Source of the DNA: Leisingera sp. ANG1
Lineage (GTDB): Bacteria > Pseudomonadota > Alphaproteobacteria > Rhodobacterales > Rhodobacteraceae
Direction: 5' to 3'
DNA: 64,000 nucleotides
Assembly: GCF_000203975.2 (NCBI RefSeq)
Contig: NZ_AFCF02000012.1
Coordinates: forward strand, 62,001-126,000
The stretch's first letter is position 1, and each line of letters opens with the position of its first letter. The notes beneath the pieces were generated by a model, which saw only the letters and a list, made by a program, of their open reading frames with translations, was not told where the DNA came from and did no database searches. The translations under genes and the position numbers were made by a program. Shown piece after piece: positions 17,101 to 25,061 of the stretch.

Positions 17101-17664
17101 ATGAAGAAAATCGCTGTCGTATATCATAGCGGATTTGGCCATACAGAAGTGCAAGCCCGGCACGTTCACGAAGGGGCGCAGTCAGTGGATGGCATCCTGG
17201 CCTGCTTGATAAGAGCCGAAGATGCCGCCCAAGAACCTGAAAAACTGAATGACATGGACGCCATCATCTTTGGATCGCCGACATATCTGGGCGCAGTTTC
17301 TGCACCTTTCAAAGCCTTCATGGACGCCACAACCGGAATCTGGTCCCAGCAGCAGTGGAAGGATAAGATCGCCGCAGGGTTCACCAACTCCCACAGCCTG
17401 GCAGGGGACAAGCTCAGCACATTGATCCAGATGGCAGTGTTCGGCGCGCAGCATGGCATGATATGGGTTGGACAGGCAGAAATGAACACTTCGCCAGAAG
17501 GCCAGCCCGGCCATAAGGAAGCGGTCAACCGAGTAGGAACCATGTTGGGGGCATCCGCTCAGTCGGACAACGCCGACCTGTCGGTAACCCCAAGCGGCGG
17601 TGATCTGAAGTCGGCGGAGCTGTTCGGCGCCCGAGTCGCACAGATCACTATGCGTATGCGCTGA
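17101..17664 (+). CDS. Flavodoxin-fold NAD(P)H:quinone oxidoreductase, WrbA-like
   Basis: The 187-residue protein starts KKIAVVYHSGFGHTEVQA, the FMN-phosphate-binding loop of flavodoxin-like proteins, and has IIFGSPTYLGAVSAPFKAFMD (around residue 57-77), close to the GSPTRFG block of WrbA. GFTNSHSLAGDKLSTL and a shortened C-terminal region follow. WrbA-type enzymes reduce quinones by two electrons in the cytosol and prevent radical formation. I chose ATG 17101 because it places the FMN loop at the N-terminus. An NTF2-like gene follows after 30 bp, and a hydroquinone-reductase-like GST is nearby, so quinone or electrophile detoxification is the common theme. Confidence 0.85.
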   Translation: MKKIAVVYHSGFGHTEVQARHVHEGAQSVDGILACLIRAEDAAQEPEKLNDMDAIIFGSPTYLGAVSAPFKAFMDATTGIWSQQQWKDKIAAGFTNSHSLAGDKLSTLIQMAVFGAQHGMIWVGQAEMNTSPEGQPGHKEAVNRVGTMLGASAQSDNADLSVTPSGGDLKSAELFGARVAQITMRMR

Positions 17665-17694
17665 TTGAACCATCTTTCAAAACGGAGGGCGGAA

Positions 17695-18135
17695 GTGGGC
17701 AGCAAGGAAGCAATCCGAAAGCTGATCAACGCTTACAGCTTCACGTTGGATAACGGGGACTTGGAGGGGTTTGCCAGCTTGTTTTCCGATGCGGAATGGG
17801 TTTTCGACGAGGGCAAACCTTACGTCGGCAAGCAAGAGCTTATGGACAAGCTGTTAAGCCGCGTCGTGATCCACACCGACGGAACGCCCCGCACGCGGCA
17901 CTTGTCAACAAACGAAGACATCACGGTGGACGAGGCCAAGGGAACTGCCTGTTGCCACCGGTATGTTACGGTGATCCAGCAAACCGCAGAACTGCCGCTG
18001 CAAGTGATCTATTCGGGAATTTACCTCGACGAATTCTCCCGAAACAGCAACGGGGTCTGGCGTTACCGGAAACTGACGATCAACAGGCCATTCTTCGGTG
18101 ATTTGAACCATCACATCAGGACTTCAGGCGGTTGA
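17695..18135 (+). CDS. NTF2-like / SnoaL-fold protein
   Basis: The 146-residue protein has the SnoaL/NTF2-like pattern: an N-terminal helix (EAIRKLINAYSFTLDNGD), LEGFASLFSDAEWVF, then strands with RTRHLSTNEDITVDEAKG and a C-terminal WRYRKLTINRPFFGD. Proteins of this fold can be hydratases, dehydratases, cyclases or simple ligand binders. GTG 17695 was chosen because GGAGGGCGGAA lies just upstream and the extra residues from an earlier TTG carry no fold element. It is 30 bp after the WrbA-like gene and probably co-transcribed with it. Specific role unknown. Confidence 0.82.
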   Translation: MGSKEAIRKLINAYSFTLDNGDLEGFASLFSDAEWVFDEGKPYVGKQELMDKLLSRVVIHTDGTPRTRHLSTNEDITVDEAKGTACCHRYVTVIQQTAELPLQVIYSGIYLDEFSRNSNGVWRYRKLTINRPFFGDLNHHIRTSGG

Positions 18136-18205
18136 GAAGCCTGCAGACCGAGTGAAAATTTCCGGGGAAGGCGCTTTCGGCTTCTCGTGCTTCCCGCCAC
18201 ACACC

Positions 18206-19126
18206 CTACAATGGGTCACATGTCCTGGGCAGTATGTATCTGCCAGTAGACATAGGTTGGCGGACTGGAAAACCCGCTTCGTCAAAGTAATGCACCCGGT
18301 AGTCTTGAAACGCCAAGGTGTCTTCCACTCCCGGAAGGGCAGCAATCCGTTCCAAATGCTGCTGGAGCGCTTTGTTGCCGCCCCATCGCCGGTGCAGGAT
18401 TTGAAAGGCGCCATGGTAGGCAATGTCAAACCGAATTCCCGTGGCAAAAATCATGAGATCCGCGATAGTCGGACTCGTTCCGAAGGCAAATCCGCTAGCA
18501 ACCAGTTCAGCCACCTTGTCCATGGCAGAATCCAGCGCATCCACAGCCGCGTTATAGGCAGCCTGGTCCGCAGCAAAGCCAACCTTGTAAACTCCAATAT
18601 TCAAATGCTGGTGGATCCAGATGCAAAGTTTTGCAAAGGCTGCGTCCTCCGGACACATTTCCGGCCGGTAAGCCGCCGCAAGGGCCTGCATGATTTCCAG
18701 GGAGTCTGCAGAGGCAATGGCGCCAGCGGTTTTATCCCATAAGACGGGTACAGTTATCCGGCCTGAATAGGCAGGATCTGAAGCTGCATAAACTTTCCAA
18801 AGAACATCTTCTCCCACGGGCGGCGCAGATCCTGGGGCAAAACTCCAGCCTTCTGGTCCACCCAGCCACGGGTGGCAATATGTGATACCCAAGGCTGGTT
18901 GGGGAAGGTTTGCCAGCATCAAAAGAACCCGATGGGCAAAAGGACAGGCCTTTGCCGCAAAAAGATGGTAGCTTCCGGGCCTGTCCCGCAAGCGCTGAAT
19001 TTCAGGTTTCACCCTTGATGCCGGGGTTTCGAAGCTCGTTTCGATGTCGGCTCCACGGTCGGGCAGAGTTTCAAGATCCCTGTACCATTGGCCCCGAAAC
19101 ATGCCGCGCTTGGGTGCAGTGCTCAT
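18206..19126 (-). CDS. Glutathione S-transferase, glutathionyl-hydroquinone reductase-like (Xi class)
   Basis: The 306-residue protein has a thioredoxin-like N-domain with AAKACPFAHRVLLM (Cys61), equivalent to the CPWAHR motif of Xi-class GSTs (YqjG/PcpF). Length near 310 and the C-terminal helical domain (SPTIADLMIFATGIRFD) fit that class and are longer than ordinary GSTs. Such enzymes use a cysteine to remove glutathione from glutathionyl-hydroquinones. Trp of the motif is replaced by Phe. The start at 19126 has AAGGGG seven bases upstream; an ATG two codons earlier is nearly touching that site. It follows the MBL hydrolase gene across a hairpin and is likely in the same operon. Confidence 0.85.
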   Translation of the reverse strand: MSTAPKRGMFRGQWYRDLETLPDRGADIETSFETPASRVKPEIQRLRDRPGSYHLFAAKACPFAHRVLLMLANLPQPALGITYCHPWLGGPEGWSFAPGSAPPVGEDVLWKVYAASDPAYSGRITVPVLWDKTAGAIASADSLEIMQALAAAYRPEMCPEDAAFAKLCIWIHQHLNIGVYKVGFAADQAAYNAAVDALDSAMDKVAELVASGFAFGTSPTIADLMIFATGIRFDIAYHGAFQILHRRWGGNKALQQHLERIAALPGVEDTLAFQDYRVHYFDEAGFPVRQPMSTGRYILPRTCDPL

Positions 19127-19149
19127 GTGCATCCCCTTAAAATTCAAGC

Positions 19150-19172
19150 GGAGCAGGCGGCCGGCCTGCTCC
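19150..19172 (-). terminator. Intercistronic hairpin between MBL and GST genes
   Basis: GGAGCAGGC (19150-19158) and GCCTGCTCC (19164-19172) pair perfectly around five bases. On the minus strand the stem is followed by GCTTGAATTTTAAGGGG, that is by a weak T run and then the ribosome site of the GST gene. It may attenuate transcription or protect the mRNA end of the MBL gene. Confidence 0.6.
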
Positions 19173-19207
19173 TGTTTGCGAATAAAAACCCTGACCGCTT
19201 GGTCATG

Positions 19208-20173
19208 TCAGACGTCGAAACGGTACTCGTCCGGCTGCCAGGCATAGGCTTCGCCCGAACGCAGAACCCTGCCAAAAGTCGGGAAAGGCAAGTGCGCGGA
19301 GGCAACCAGCACGCCTTCTCCGGCGGCCATATCCAGAAGGCTTGCACGGGTTTGTTTTCCGGTTGCGCCATCGACATCGAAGGCCAGGCCTGCTTCCGGG
19401 TGGGCGAATTGAACCGACGCGACACCGCAAGCGTCCCCCCAGATCAGCAGATCCTCGCCACCTGAAGACAGGCGGTAACCGCTGTGGCCCGGCGTGTGGC
19501 CATAGAGCGGCACCGCTGTGAAGCCCGGGATCACTTCGGGCGCGCCAGAGAAAACGTGGATCCGGTCGTCATATGCGGTTTTCACCCCGATCGCGGCATC
19601 AAACCAGGATTTGGCGAAGTCAGGTGCTTTCGACTGTTCAGTCGCCGACGTCCAATAGTCGAACTCGAGCCCAGAAACGTGGATTTGCGCATTCGGGAAC
19701 ACGGCTGCACCGTTTTCCAAGAGGGCACCAATGTGATCAGGGTGCATGTGAGTGATCAGAATGTCATCTACCTGATCCGGCGTGTACCCTGCCGCGGCGA
19801 GAGCAGAAAGGAATTTGCCAGCGGTCGGACCGAACAAATCTGCCGATCCGGTATCAACCAGGACCAGGCGGTTGCCCTGATTAATCAGATAGGAGGTGAC
19901 GCCAATCCGGATCGAGCCATTGTCCGGCAAGCCAGCCGCTGCTGCCAAGTCTTCCACCGATGCCTGCTCGATACCTGTCCAAAACCCGTGGGCGACGTCA
20001 ATATAACCGTCCAGCAAGGCCGTGACCTGGGCATCTCCTACCTTGCGGCGGTAGAATCCCGGGGCTTGCCCGCTTGCCAAAGGAGCCTTGGCGGAAACTG
20101 TAGCCGGCAGAACCGTTGCGGCGGCAGCGGCAGCAGCGGTACCAAATACCTGTCTGCGAGTGATTTGTGTCAT
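19208..20173 (-). CDS. MBL-fold metallo-hydrolase, exported (Tat-like signal)
   Basis: The 321-residue protein has a twin-arginine-type N-terminus (TRRQVFG, residues 5-11) and Ala-rich signal with cleavage near residue 28. The metallo-beta-lactamase fold motif THMHPDH (141-147) supplies the zinc ligands, with GHTPGHS and WGDA downstream. The family covers lactonases, sulfatases and thioester hydrolases; a lactonase-like role is possible but not shown. It is divergently transcribed from an HxlR regulator, a typical arrangement for stress-inducible redox genes, and is followed by the GST gene. Product presumably periplasmic. Confidence 0.88.
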   Translation of the reverse strand: MTQITRRQVFGTAAAAAAATVLPATVSAKAPLASGQAPGFYRRKVGDAQVTALLDGYIDVAHGFWTGIEQASVEDLAAAAGLPDNGSIRIGVTSYLINQGNRLVLVDTGSADLFGPTAGKFLSALAAAGYTPDQVDDILITHMHPDHIGALLENGAAVFPNAQIHVSGLEFDYWTSATEQSKAPDFAKSWFDAAIGVKTAYDDRIHVFSGAPEVIPGFTAVPLYGHTPGHSGYRLSSGGEDLLIWGDACGVASVQFAHPEAGLAFDVDGATGKQTRASLLDMAAGEGVLVASAHLPFPTFGRVLRSGEAYAWQPDEYRFDV

Positions 20174-20301
20174 CTTCGATCTCCTTGCAAATAAGCCGCA
20201 AGCAAGCCCGGGGAAACAACGCTCCGGCTGGCAGACCCCATGTGAAGTTCTTAAAACCGTTGTCCCTTGCTTGCATCGCTCGAAGCAGACGATAAGATCT
20301 A

Positions 20302-20337
20302 AGGAACCGAACCAAAAGTACGCACCTTTTAGTTCCT
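20302..20337. promoter_or_regulatory. Candidate HxlR operator region
   Basis: Just before the HxlR gene there are nested inverted elements: AGGAAC (20302-20307) with GTTCCT (20332-20337), and AAAAG (20314-20318) with CTTTT (20326-20330). They lie in the shared promoter region between the regulator and the divergent MBL-GST unit. Position and symmetry suggest a binding site, most likely autoregulatory; the exact half-sites are uncertain. Confidence 0.45.
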
Positions 20338-20352
20338 ATAGGATTTTCACAA

Positions 20353-20706
20353 ATGCTTGATATCAAGCCCGATCCATACGCGGCCCTCTGCCCTTCCCGT
20401 CAGATCATTGCAGTGATCGGAGACAAATGGTCCTTGCTAATCATCCCCCTGCTACTGGACGGACCAATGCGCAACGCCGAATTGATGCGGGCGATTGAAG
20501 GGATTTCACAGAAAATGCTGACCCAGACATTGAAAAGGCTGGAAGACTACAATTTGGTTACCCGCCGCGACTATGGCGAGGTGCCGCCCCGAGTGGACTA
20601 CCGCCTGTCGCCGCTTGGGCATTCGCTGGCCGCCGTGATCAGCTCGCTTGACAACTGGGTGATTGAAAACTTCGAGGACATGACCCGGAAGCAAAGCCAC
20701 GCTTGA
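20353..20706 (+). CDS. HxlR-family transcriptional regulator
   Basis: The 117-residue protein is a classic HxlR winged helix: a conserved Cys near the N-terminus (AALCPSRQI, Cys13), GDKWSLLIIPLLLDGPMRNAEL, GISQKMLTQTLKRLE as the recognition helix and a wing VPPRVDYRLSPLG. A single N-terminal Cys followed by the GDKW region is typical of HxlR proteins that sense quinones, aldehydes or other electrophiles. It is divergent from the MBL-GST operon, which is its likely target, together with itself. Starts at ATG 20353. Confidence 0.92.
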   Translation: MLDIKPDPYAALCPSRQIIAVIGDKWSLLIIPLLLDGPMRNAELMRAIEGISQKMLTQTLKRLEDYNLVTRRDYGEVPPRVDYRLSPLGHSLAAVISSLDNWVIENFEDMTRKQSHA

Positions 20707-20736
20707 TCCGGCGCCCGCCCTGCCCTCAACCCGGTA

Positions 20737-21591
20737 TCAGTTCAGAGTGCGCTTCATAAATTTACTGAAGGCCTGGATCAACGGATTGCCGCGGTTGCTG
20801 GGATGGTACAAGCACCAGATTTCGGAGAACTCACTGACCTCCAGACCATCCATTCTGACCAGCCCATCAGTGAGCGCAGGCAGGTCCGGCACCAGTGAAA
20901 CACCCAGGTCCGCCCTAACAGCCTGTATCATGAGGCTCATGGAATCGAAACTTGTGACTGAGGCCCACTCCGCCGCGTTCCTTGCAAACCATTTCCTGAC
21001 AGGATGCTGCGCCAGGCCACTGCCTGGCACCAGCCAATCGAAACTGCTGCTCTTGTCGCCCCCTTGTGGCGGCGTATAGCCATGGCCCCGCACTGCAGCA
21101 TATTCCAGCCTCCTGAGAAACTGCCCCATCAATTGTTCAGGCGGATTGGCCGAGGGGCGAACCGCCAGATCAAACCCGCGCTCCCACAGCTTAGCGAATT
21201 GATTGCTGGTGCTGAAATCAATGTCGACATTGGGAAATTCGCGCCGGAAGCCGGCAAGGTTCGGCAAGATGAAATACTCCAGCAGGAGATCCGTAGTGGT
21301 GATCCGCTGACGGCCGGTCAACTGATCATCCAAGCCAGAACAGATTGCCTCAGCCTGAGAAAGCGCCTCGCTGATTTCCCGCCCCTGTTCGGCCAGCTCT
21401 TCGGCTGCCGGGAAAGGGTGAAAGCCGGTTTTGGAGCGGGAGAATAACGGCGCGCCGGCTTTGGCCTCGATCCGCTTGATCGCCCGAAACACCGAAGACA
21501 CATCCCGGTCCAGAAACCGGCCTGCCCGGTCAAGGGTCCGCTCCCGGCACAGTGCCAGGATTACCAGGAGATCATCACCGGTCAGTTTCAT
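20737..21591 (-). CDS. LysR-family transcriptional regulator
   Basis: The 284-residue protein has an N-terminal helix-turn-helix (about residues 4-60, DLLVILALCRERTLDRAGRF then SSVFRAIKRIEAKAG) and an effector domain starting near residue 90. The HTH is slightly divergent from the usual A-x-x-L pattern, with SVFRAIKRIE at the recognition helix. ATG 21591 is used; a GTG two codons upstream is possible. It is divergent from a secreted cupin gene (21728), which is the natural candidate target, and convergent with the HxlR gene. Confidence 0.88.
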   Translation of the reverse strand: MKLTGDDLLVILALCRERTLDRAGRFLDRDVSSVFRAIKRIEAKAGAPLFSRSKTGFHPFPAAEELAEQGREISEALSQAEAICSGLDDQLTGRQRITTTDLLLEYFILPNLAGFRREFPNVDIDFSTSNQFAKLWERGFDLAVRPSANPPEQLMGQFLRRLEYAAVRGHGYTPPQGGDKSSSFDWLVPGSGLAQHPVRKWFARNAAEWASVTSFDSMSLMIQAVRADLGVSLVPDLPALTDGLVRMDGLEVSEFSEIWCLYHPSNRGNPLIQAFSKFMKRTLN

Positions 21592-21727
21592 CGGCACCCC
21601 CGAAACAGATCATTGCAACCGCGCATATTTCGCCTCTCCGTCATTTTCGTAGGTTCATTTGCATCAACTTCCGCCCATGGGGCAGCCGGATTGGCTGCCG
21701 CCCGCCATTGACAAAGGAGATCATGAA

Positions 21728-22147
21728 ATGGGTTTTTTCAAACTTGCCGCCGCAGCCGCGGTTTCGCTCACCGCAGCAACCGCGGCATTTGCGGACACCG
21801 GGCTGATGACGAAATTCGACGACATCAAATGGACCCCAATCGAGGGCACCCCGATGTCGCTGTCCATTCTTTGGGGTGACCGCAATACCGGCCCCTATGC
21901 CATGTACCTGAAGATGCCCGGCGGTTTCGAGGTTCCCGAACACGCCCACACCTACGCCTATGAAGGCATCACTATCCAGGGCGAATGGCAGCACAGCTTC
22001 GCTGGCGAAACAAAGGTGCTGCCAGTCGGATCGCGCGTTACCCAGCCCGGCAACGCCTTTCACGGTGACGCCTGCGTGAGCGAAGAGGACTGCGTTCTGT
22101 TCGTTTTCCAGAGTGGCAAGGGCGATGCGATTTTCCACAGCGAATAA
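21728..22147 (+). CDS. Exported cupin-domain protein
   Basis: The 139-residue protein has a Sec signal peptide (residues 1-23, ending AFA-D) and a single small beta-barrel. Motif-like pieces include GGFEVPEHAHTYAYEG (two histidines) and a later PGNAFHGDACVSEEDCV, which provide a plausible metal site (His-x-His and a second His) and two nearby Cys residues. AAGGAG lies 8 nt before ATG 21728. Cupins of this type are found as stress or anti-sigma (ChrR-like) proteins or as small-molecule binders; no partner sigma factor lies here. Divergent from a LysR gene and closed by a strong terminator, so it is a single-gene unit. Role unknown. Confidence 0.85.
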   Translation: MGFFKLAAAAAVSLTAATAAFADTGLMTKFDDIKWTPIEGTPMSLSILWGDRNTGPYAMYLKMPGGFEVPEHAHTYAYEGITIQGEWQHSFAGETKVLPVGSRVTQPGNAFHGDACVSEEDCVLFVFQSGKGDAIFHSE

Positions 22148-22175
22148 TCTGCCTGTTCCGTCTGTCACGAGTACA

Positions 22176-22200
22176 GCCGCCCCCTTCCGGGGCGGCTTTT
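22176..22200 (+). terminator. Rho-independent terminator after the cupin gene
   Basis: GCCGCCCC (22176-22183) and GGGGCGGC (22189-22196) form a perfect stem around CTTCC, followed by TTTT. Confidence 0.92.
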
Positions 22201-22231
22201 GCCTAGGCAACTTGCTGGCACCGGGCAGGGC

Positions 22232-22798
22232 CTATTGCCGTTTCCGCCACTGCTGCTCATAAGTTTCAAAAGCTTCAGCGAACCCTTCCAGCGGCCATTC
22301 CAGGCTGAATCGGCGGCCATGTCGGCCCACGAATTCAAACCGCAAAACACCGCCCAGCTGCATGGCTTGCAGAACTGCCGCCGACTCTTCCTCATCCAGG
22401 CTGCAGTCCGCCCACAAAAGACACCGGCGGTCCCGCATTTGCCAAACGGTCCGGCCAGCTCTGTCTATCCGGAAACCATCTGCCACGAAGGCCGTACCCG
22501 GCTCTGGGCCAAACATGACATCATGCGCACCGCTCGCATCCTTCTGCGGCGTCACGAATGTAAAAAGGGCCCCGAATTTAGGGGCTTCGGCATACACATC
22601 CACCCAGCGGATGTAGCACCGCTTCTTTAAGGTGCCTTGCTCCTGCCGCTCGTCGCAGATCGTGTTCCAAATTCCGTGGGCCGAAAAATGAGTAACCCGC
22701 CAGTTTCCCGCCGTGTCACGCCCTTGCAGATCCTGCGCTCCCGCTGCGCCTGCGATCAGCAGGCCAATGCCGGTGGCCAGGCAGCGCAGCCAAGTCAT
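22232..22798 (-). CDS. Exported protein, invasion-associated locus B (IalB)-like
   Basis: The 188-residue protein has a Sec signal peptide (residues 1-21, AGAAGA-Q) and a body with WRVTHFSAHGIWNTICDERQE, KKRCYIRWVDVYAEAP and RCLLWADCSL. The spaced cysteines and the overall order of strands recall IalB-family proteins of alphaproteobacteria, whose molecular function is not established. The resemblance is moderate and the protein could be an unrelated small periplasmic protein. Its start overlaps the stop of the thioredoxin-like gene by 4 bp (ATGA), so the two are translationally coupled, and disulfide chemistry between them is plausible given its cysteines. Confidence 0.65.
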   Translation of the reverse strand: MTWLRCLATGIGLLIAGAAGAQDLQGRDTAGNWRVTHFSAHGIWNTICDERQEQGTLKKRCYIRWVDVYAEAPKFGALFTFVTPQKDASGAHDVMFGPEPGTAFVADGFRIDRAGRTVWQMRDRRCLLWADCSLDEEESAAVLQAMQLGGVLRFEFVGRHGRRFSLEWPLEGFAEAFETYEQQWRKRQ

Positions 22799-23205
22799 CC
22801 GCTCTGGCCTGCCAGCTGCCGTGCGGAATCTAATGCCGCACGCCAGTCATGACCATGAACTGAGACAATCCGGCCGGCTTGCGAAACGAAGAAAATCGGA
22901 GGGTAGACAAATTCCAGCTGAGGCGCAGCCAGACGCAGGATCTGATCCCGCTGCCCGTAGACGCCCGGGGTTGGTACATCCCGTGTCCGCCGGATCACGT
23001 TATCCTCTACCTCAAACCCCAGAGCGCTTCCTTCGGCCTTCACCTCAGCCAGATGGTCTCTTTTGAAAGCCATGCAAGGCGGGCAGTCCTCGGCGCCATA
23101 GAAGTGGAACGTGACCGCTCCGGCGGCTTTTGCCTGCCCACCTACGGCCACTGTAAGCGCCGCCAGTGCCGTCAGTGCCGCCGCAGAAAACATCCGTCTT
23201 TTCAT
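22795..23205 (-). CDS. Exported thioredoxin-fold protein with CPPC motif
   Basis: The 136-residue protein has a signal peptide (residues 1-28) followed by VTFHFYGAEDCPPCMAFKRD with the redox-type motif Cys41-Pro-Pro-Cys44, and PPIFFVSQAGRIV for the cis-Pro and last-strand region. It is a minimal periplasmic thioredoxin-like protein. A CPPC centre is intermediate between thioredoxin (CGPC) and reducing variants. It overlaps the IalB-like gene downstream (ATGA) and follows an exported SGNH hydrolase gene (28 bp), so the three exported proteins are made from one transcript. Its partner may be the cysteine-bearing IalB-like protein. Confidence 0.82.
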   Translation of the reverse strand: MKRRMFSAAALTALAALTVAVGGQAKAAGAVTFHFYGAEDCPPCMAFKRDHLAEVKAEGSALGFEVEDNVIRRTRDVPTPGVYGQRDQILRLAAPQLEFVYPPIFFVSQAGRIVSVHGHDWRAALDSARQLAGQSG

Positions 23206-23233
23206 GATCTCTCATCTCCTGTTTGAATAACTA

Positions 23234-23932
23234 TCATTCGGCTGCATCTTGTGCAGATGTGCTCAGCATTTGCTGAACTGCTGGAGTGATTGCCCGCCCC
23301 AGTCGGCGTTGGGCCTTGGCGGTTAAGTGAACGCCGTCCGCACCGTCGGCCTTGGTAATCTGCCCAGCGTCGAACATTGGTATGCCTGTCCGTTCCGACA
23401 CTTGGCTGAAGGCTAAAGCCAGATGTTCCGATGGCTCCGCCGCAGCACCAAAGAGAGATGCCAGCCTTCCCTTTTGCGGGTCCTCCAACGGCGGTGGAGC
23501 GACGACGAGAACCTGCCGCACCCCGCCCGCACGCAGGATCCGGGCCAATGAGAAAGCAGAGCGCGCGATTGTTTCAGCATCCCGGCGCAGCCCAGCCTGA
23601 AGATCATTGGTACCCAGCATGATGACTGCGAGATCCAGCGGCAAATGCTGAGCCGCCACATCTGGGAGCGGGGTTTGAACCGTCAAGCCAATGTTGTCCA
23701 AGGGCGTTCCGTGCTGCAAATCGGTCCGGCGCCCGATGCGGCCTTCCTCAAAGACAACCGCATCCTCCAACGCAGCGCCCATGACAGGGCCCCAGCGGCT
23801 TCCTGCATCGTGGCGTGACCCGGATGCATCCGAACCCCATGTATTGCTGTCGCCCAGCACCAGGATACGGACCTCCGCCAAAGCCAGATTCGGCAGCAGG
23901 CAAATCAAGACGGCGATCAGGTGCTTGCGCAT
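23234..23932 (-). CDS. Exported SGNH/GDSL hydrolase
   Basis: The 232-residue protein has a signal peptide (residues 1-20) and the four SGNH blocks: ILVLGDSNTWG (Ser29), a Gly in the following region, VIMLGTNDL (Asn) and ADGVHLT (Asp-x-x-His). This places it among arylesterase/lysophospholipase-like hydrolases acting on esters or O-acyl groups in the periplasm. ATG 23932 is chosen since it starts the signal peptide and has GGAG about nine bases upstream; a longer frame to 23965 adds only a short polar stretch. It shares the unusual GDSNTWG motif with the cytosolic SGNH protein at 25506, suggesting two related enzymes split by compartment. Confidence 0.88.
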   Translation of the reverse strand: MRKHLIAVLICLLPNLALAEVRILVLGDSNTWGSDASGSRHDAGSRWGPVMGAALEDAVVFEEGRIGRRTDLQHGTPLDNIGLTVQTPLPDVAAQHLPLDLAVIMLGTNDLQAGLRRDAETIARSAFSLARILRAGGVRQVLVVAPPPLEDPQKGRLASLFGAAAEPSEHLALAFSQVSERTGIPMFDAGQITKADGADGVHLTAKAQRRLGRAITPAVQQMLSTSAQDAAE

Positions 23933-24047
23933 GAGAAGTTCTCCAGCCGGCGGCACAGTTTCCATACAAACCTACCGCCTGCCCCCGAATGCGTGCAGAA
24001 GGCACCTTTTGGTAACCAAGCCAATCCAGTTCACAATTGCGGGAGGC

Positions 24048-24944
24048 TCAGGCCGTAGCGGTTTCTGAAATCCAGTCCACGAATTGCCGCACAGCCCGTT
24101 TCCGCATCGCGGACGGAGACCGCAAAACCCGGTAGTGATATCCAGGCAATTGCGGGCCTTCGAGCTGCACCAAGCTGTCTTCGAACTCTGAGGAATTCAC
24201 AATCGTCCGGCTCAGCAGAGCGGCGCCGTGGCCGCGTTTCAACGCGTCGAAGGCCAAGTTGTACGCGTCAAAACTCATCCGGCGGAAAGTCTCGAAACCA
24301 TCCCGACCTGCTGCTGAAAACCAGGCTTTCCAGGACGGCGCCGTCAGTGCGGAGTTTTCCCAGCGGACCTCGATCAGGCGCTGCTTGGTCAGCATCTCAA
24401 TTCTTGCGGCCCTGCCCGGCTGCAGCAGCGACTTGCTGACGGCGGCAACGTAGTATTCCTGATAAAGCGCGATTTCCTCGCTGCCCTCCGGAGGCTTCTC
24501 ACCGTAGCGGATCGCCACATCAATCTCGCTGCCGCTCATATCCGCAACCCCTTCGCTGGCGTAGATATTCAGCGTCAACTGCGGAAAGGCCTCGTAGAAT
24601 TGCCCCAGCCTGGGCTGCAGCCAGTAGCGGGCGAACTCGCGGGTGGTAGAAATGTTGACCGAATTGGCATCAATGTTGCCATAGGTCTCCTCAAATGCCG
24701 CTGCTAAGCAATCCATGCCGCGGGTAATATCCGGCAGCATCCGGGCGCCCTGGTCAGTCAACGTGATATTGCGACCCGAGCGCTCGAACAGTTTGATATC
24801 CAGCAGTGTTTCAAGGTGGCGGATCTGATGGCTGACGGCTGTTGGCGTCACGGACAGTTCGTCGGCGGCATCAGTAATGCTCTGCAGCCGGGCGGCGGCT
24901 TCAAAGGCGCGGATCGCGTTCAGAGGCGGCAGTCGACGTTTCAT
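24048..24944 (-). CDS. LysR-family regulator, GcvA-type
   Basis: The 298-residue regulator starts MKRRLPPLNAIRAFEAAARL and has TPTAVSHQIRHLETLL in the recognition helix, both typical of the GcvA subgroup. The effector domain has FARYWLQPRLGQFYEAFPQL and DVAIRYGE. It is the first gene upstream of the three exported-protein genes and lies just downstream of the small ABM-like protein gene, all on the minus strand. Either side could be its target. Two more GcvA-type regulators occur in the window: an intact one at 30366-31295 and a fragment at 16312. Confidence 0.92.
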   Translation of the reverse strand: MKRRLPPLNAIRAFEAAARLQSITDAADELSVTPTAVSHQIRHLETLLDIKLFERSGRNITLTDQGARMLPDITRGMDCLAAAFEETYGNIDANSVNISTTREFARYWLQPRLGQFYEAFPQLTLNIYASEGVADMSGSEIDVAIRYGEKPPEGSEEIALYQEYYVAAVSKSLLQPGRAARIEMLTKQRLIEVRWENSALTAPSWKAWFSAAGRDGFETFRRMSFDAYNLAFDALKRGHGAALLSRTIVNSSEFEDSLVQLEGPQLPGYHYRVLRSPSAMRKRAVRQFVDWISETATA

Positions 24945-25022
24945 CTCATCCCTTCATGACACGGACAGCGGTGTCAGACAAAGTTGAATTATCTGGAAAA
25001 AAGGGATCAAGACGACATAGGT

Positions 25023-25052
25023 TCCGGGCCCCCGTCGGTCAAGAGGCCCGGA
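25023..25052 (-). terminator. Hairpin after the ABM-like gene
   Basis: TCCGGGCC (25023-25030) and GGCCCGGA (25045-25052) form an 8-bp stem 10 bp past the stop of the minus-strand gene at 25062. There is no T tract, so it is a weak terminator or mRNA-end hairpin. Confidence 0.55.
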
Positions 25053-25061
25053 CCACCAGGG

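Noticed and set aside
16936-17169. 77-codon minus-strand frame before the WrbA-like gene
   Set aside because: Overlaps the start of the flavodoxin gene, no motif, no ribosome site.
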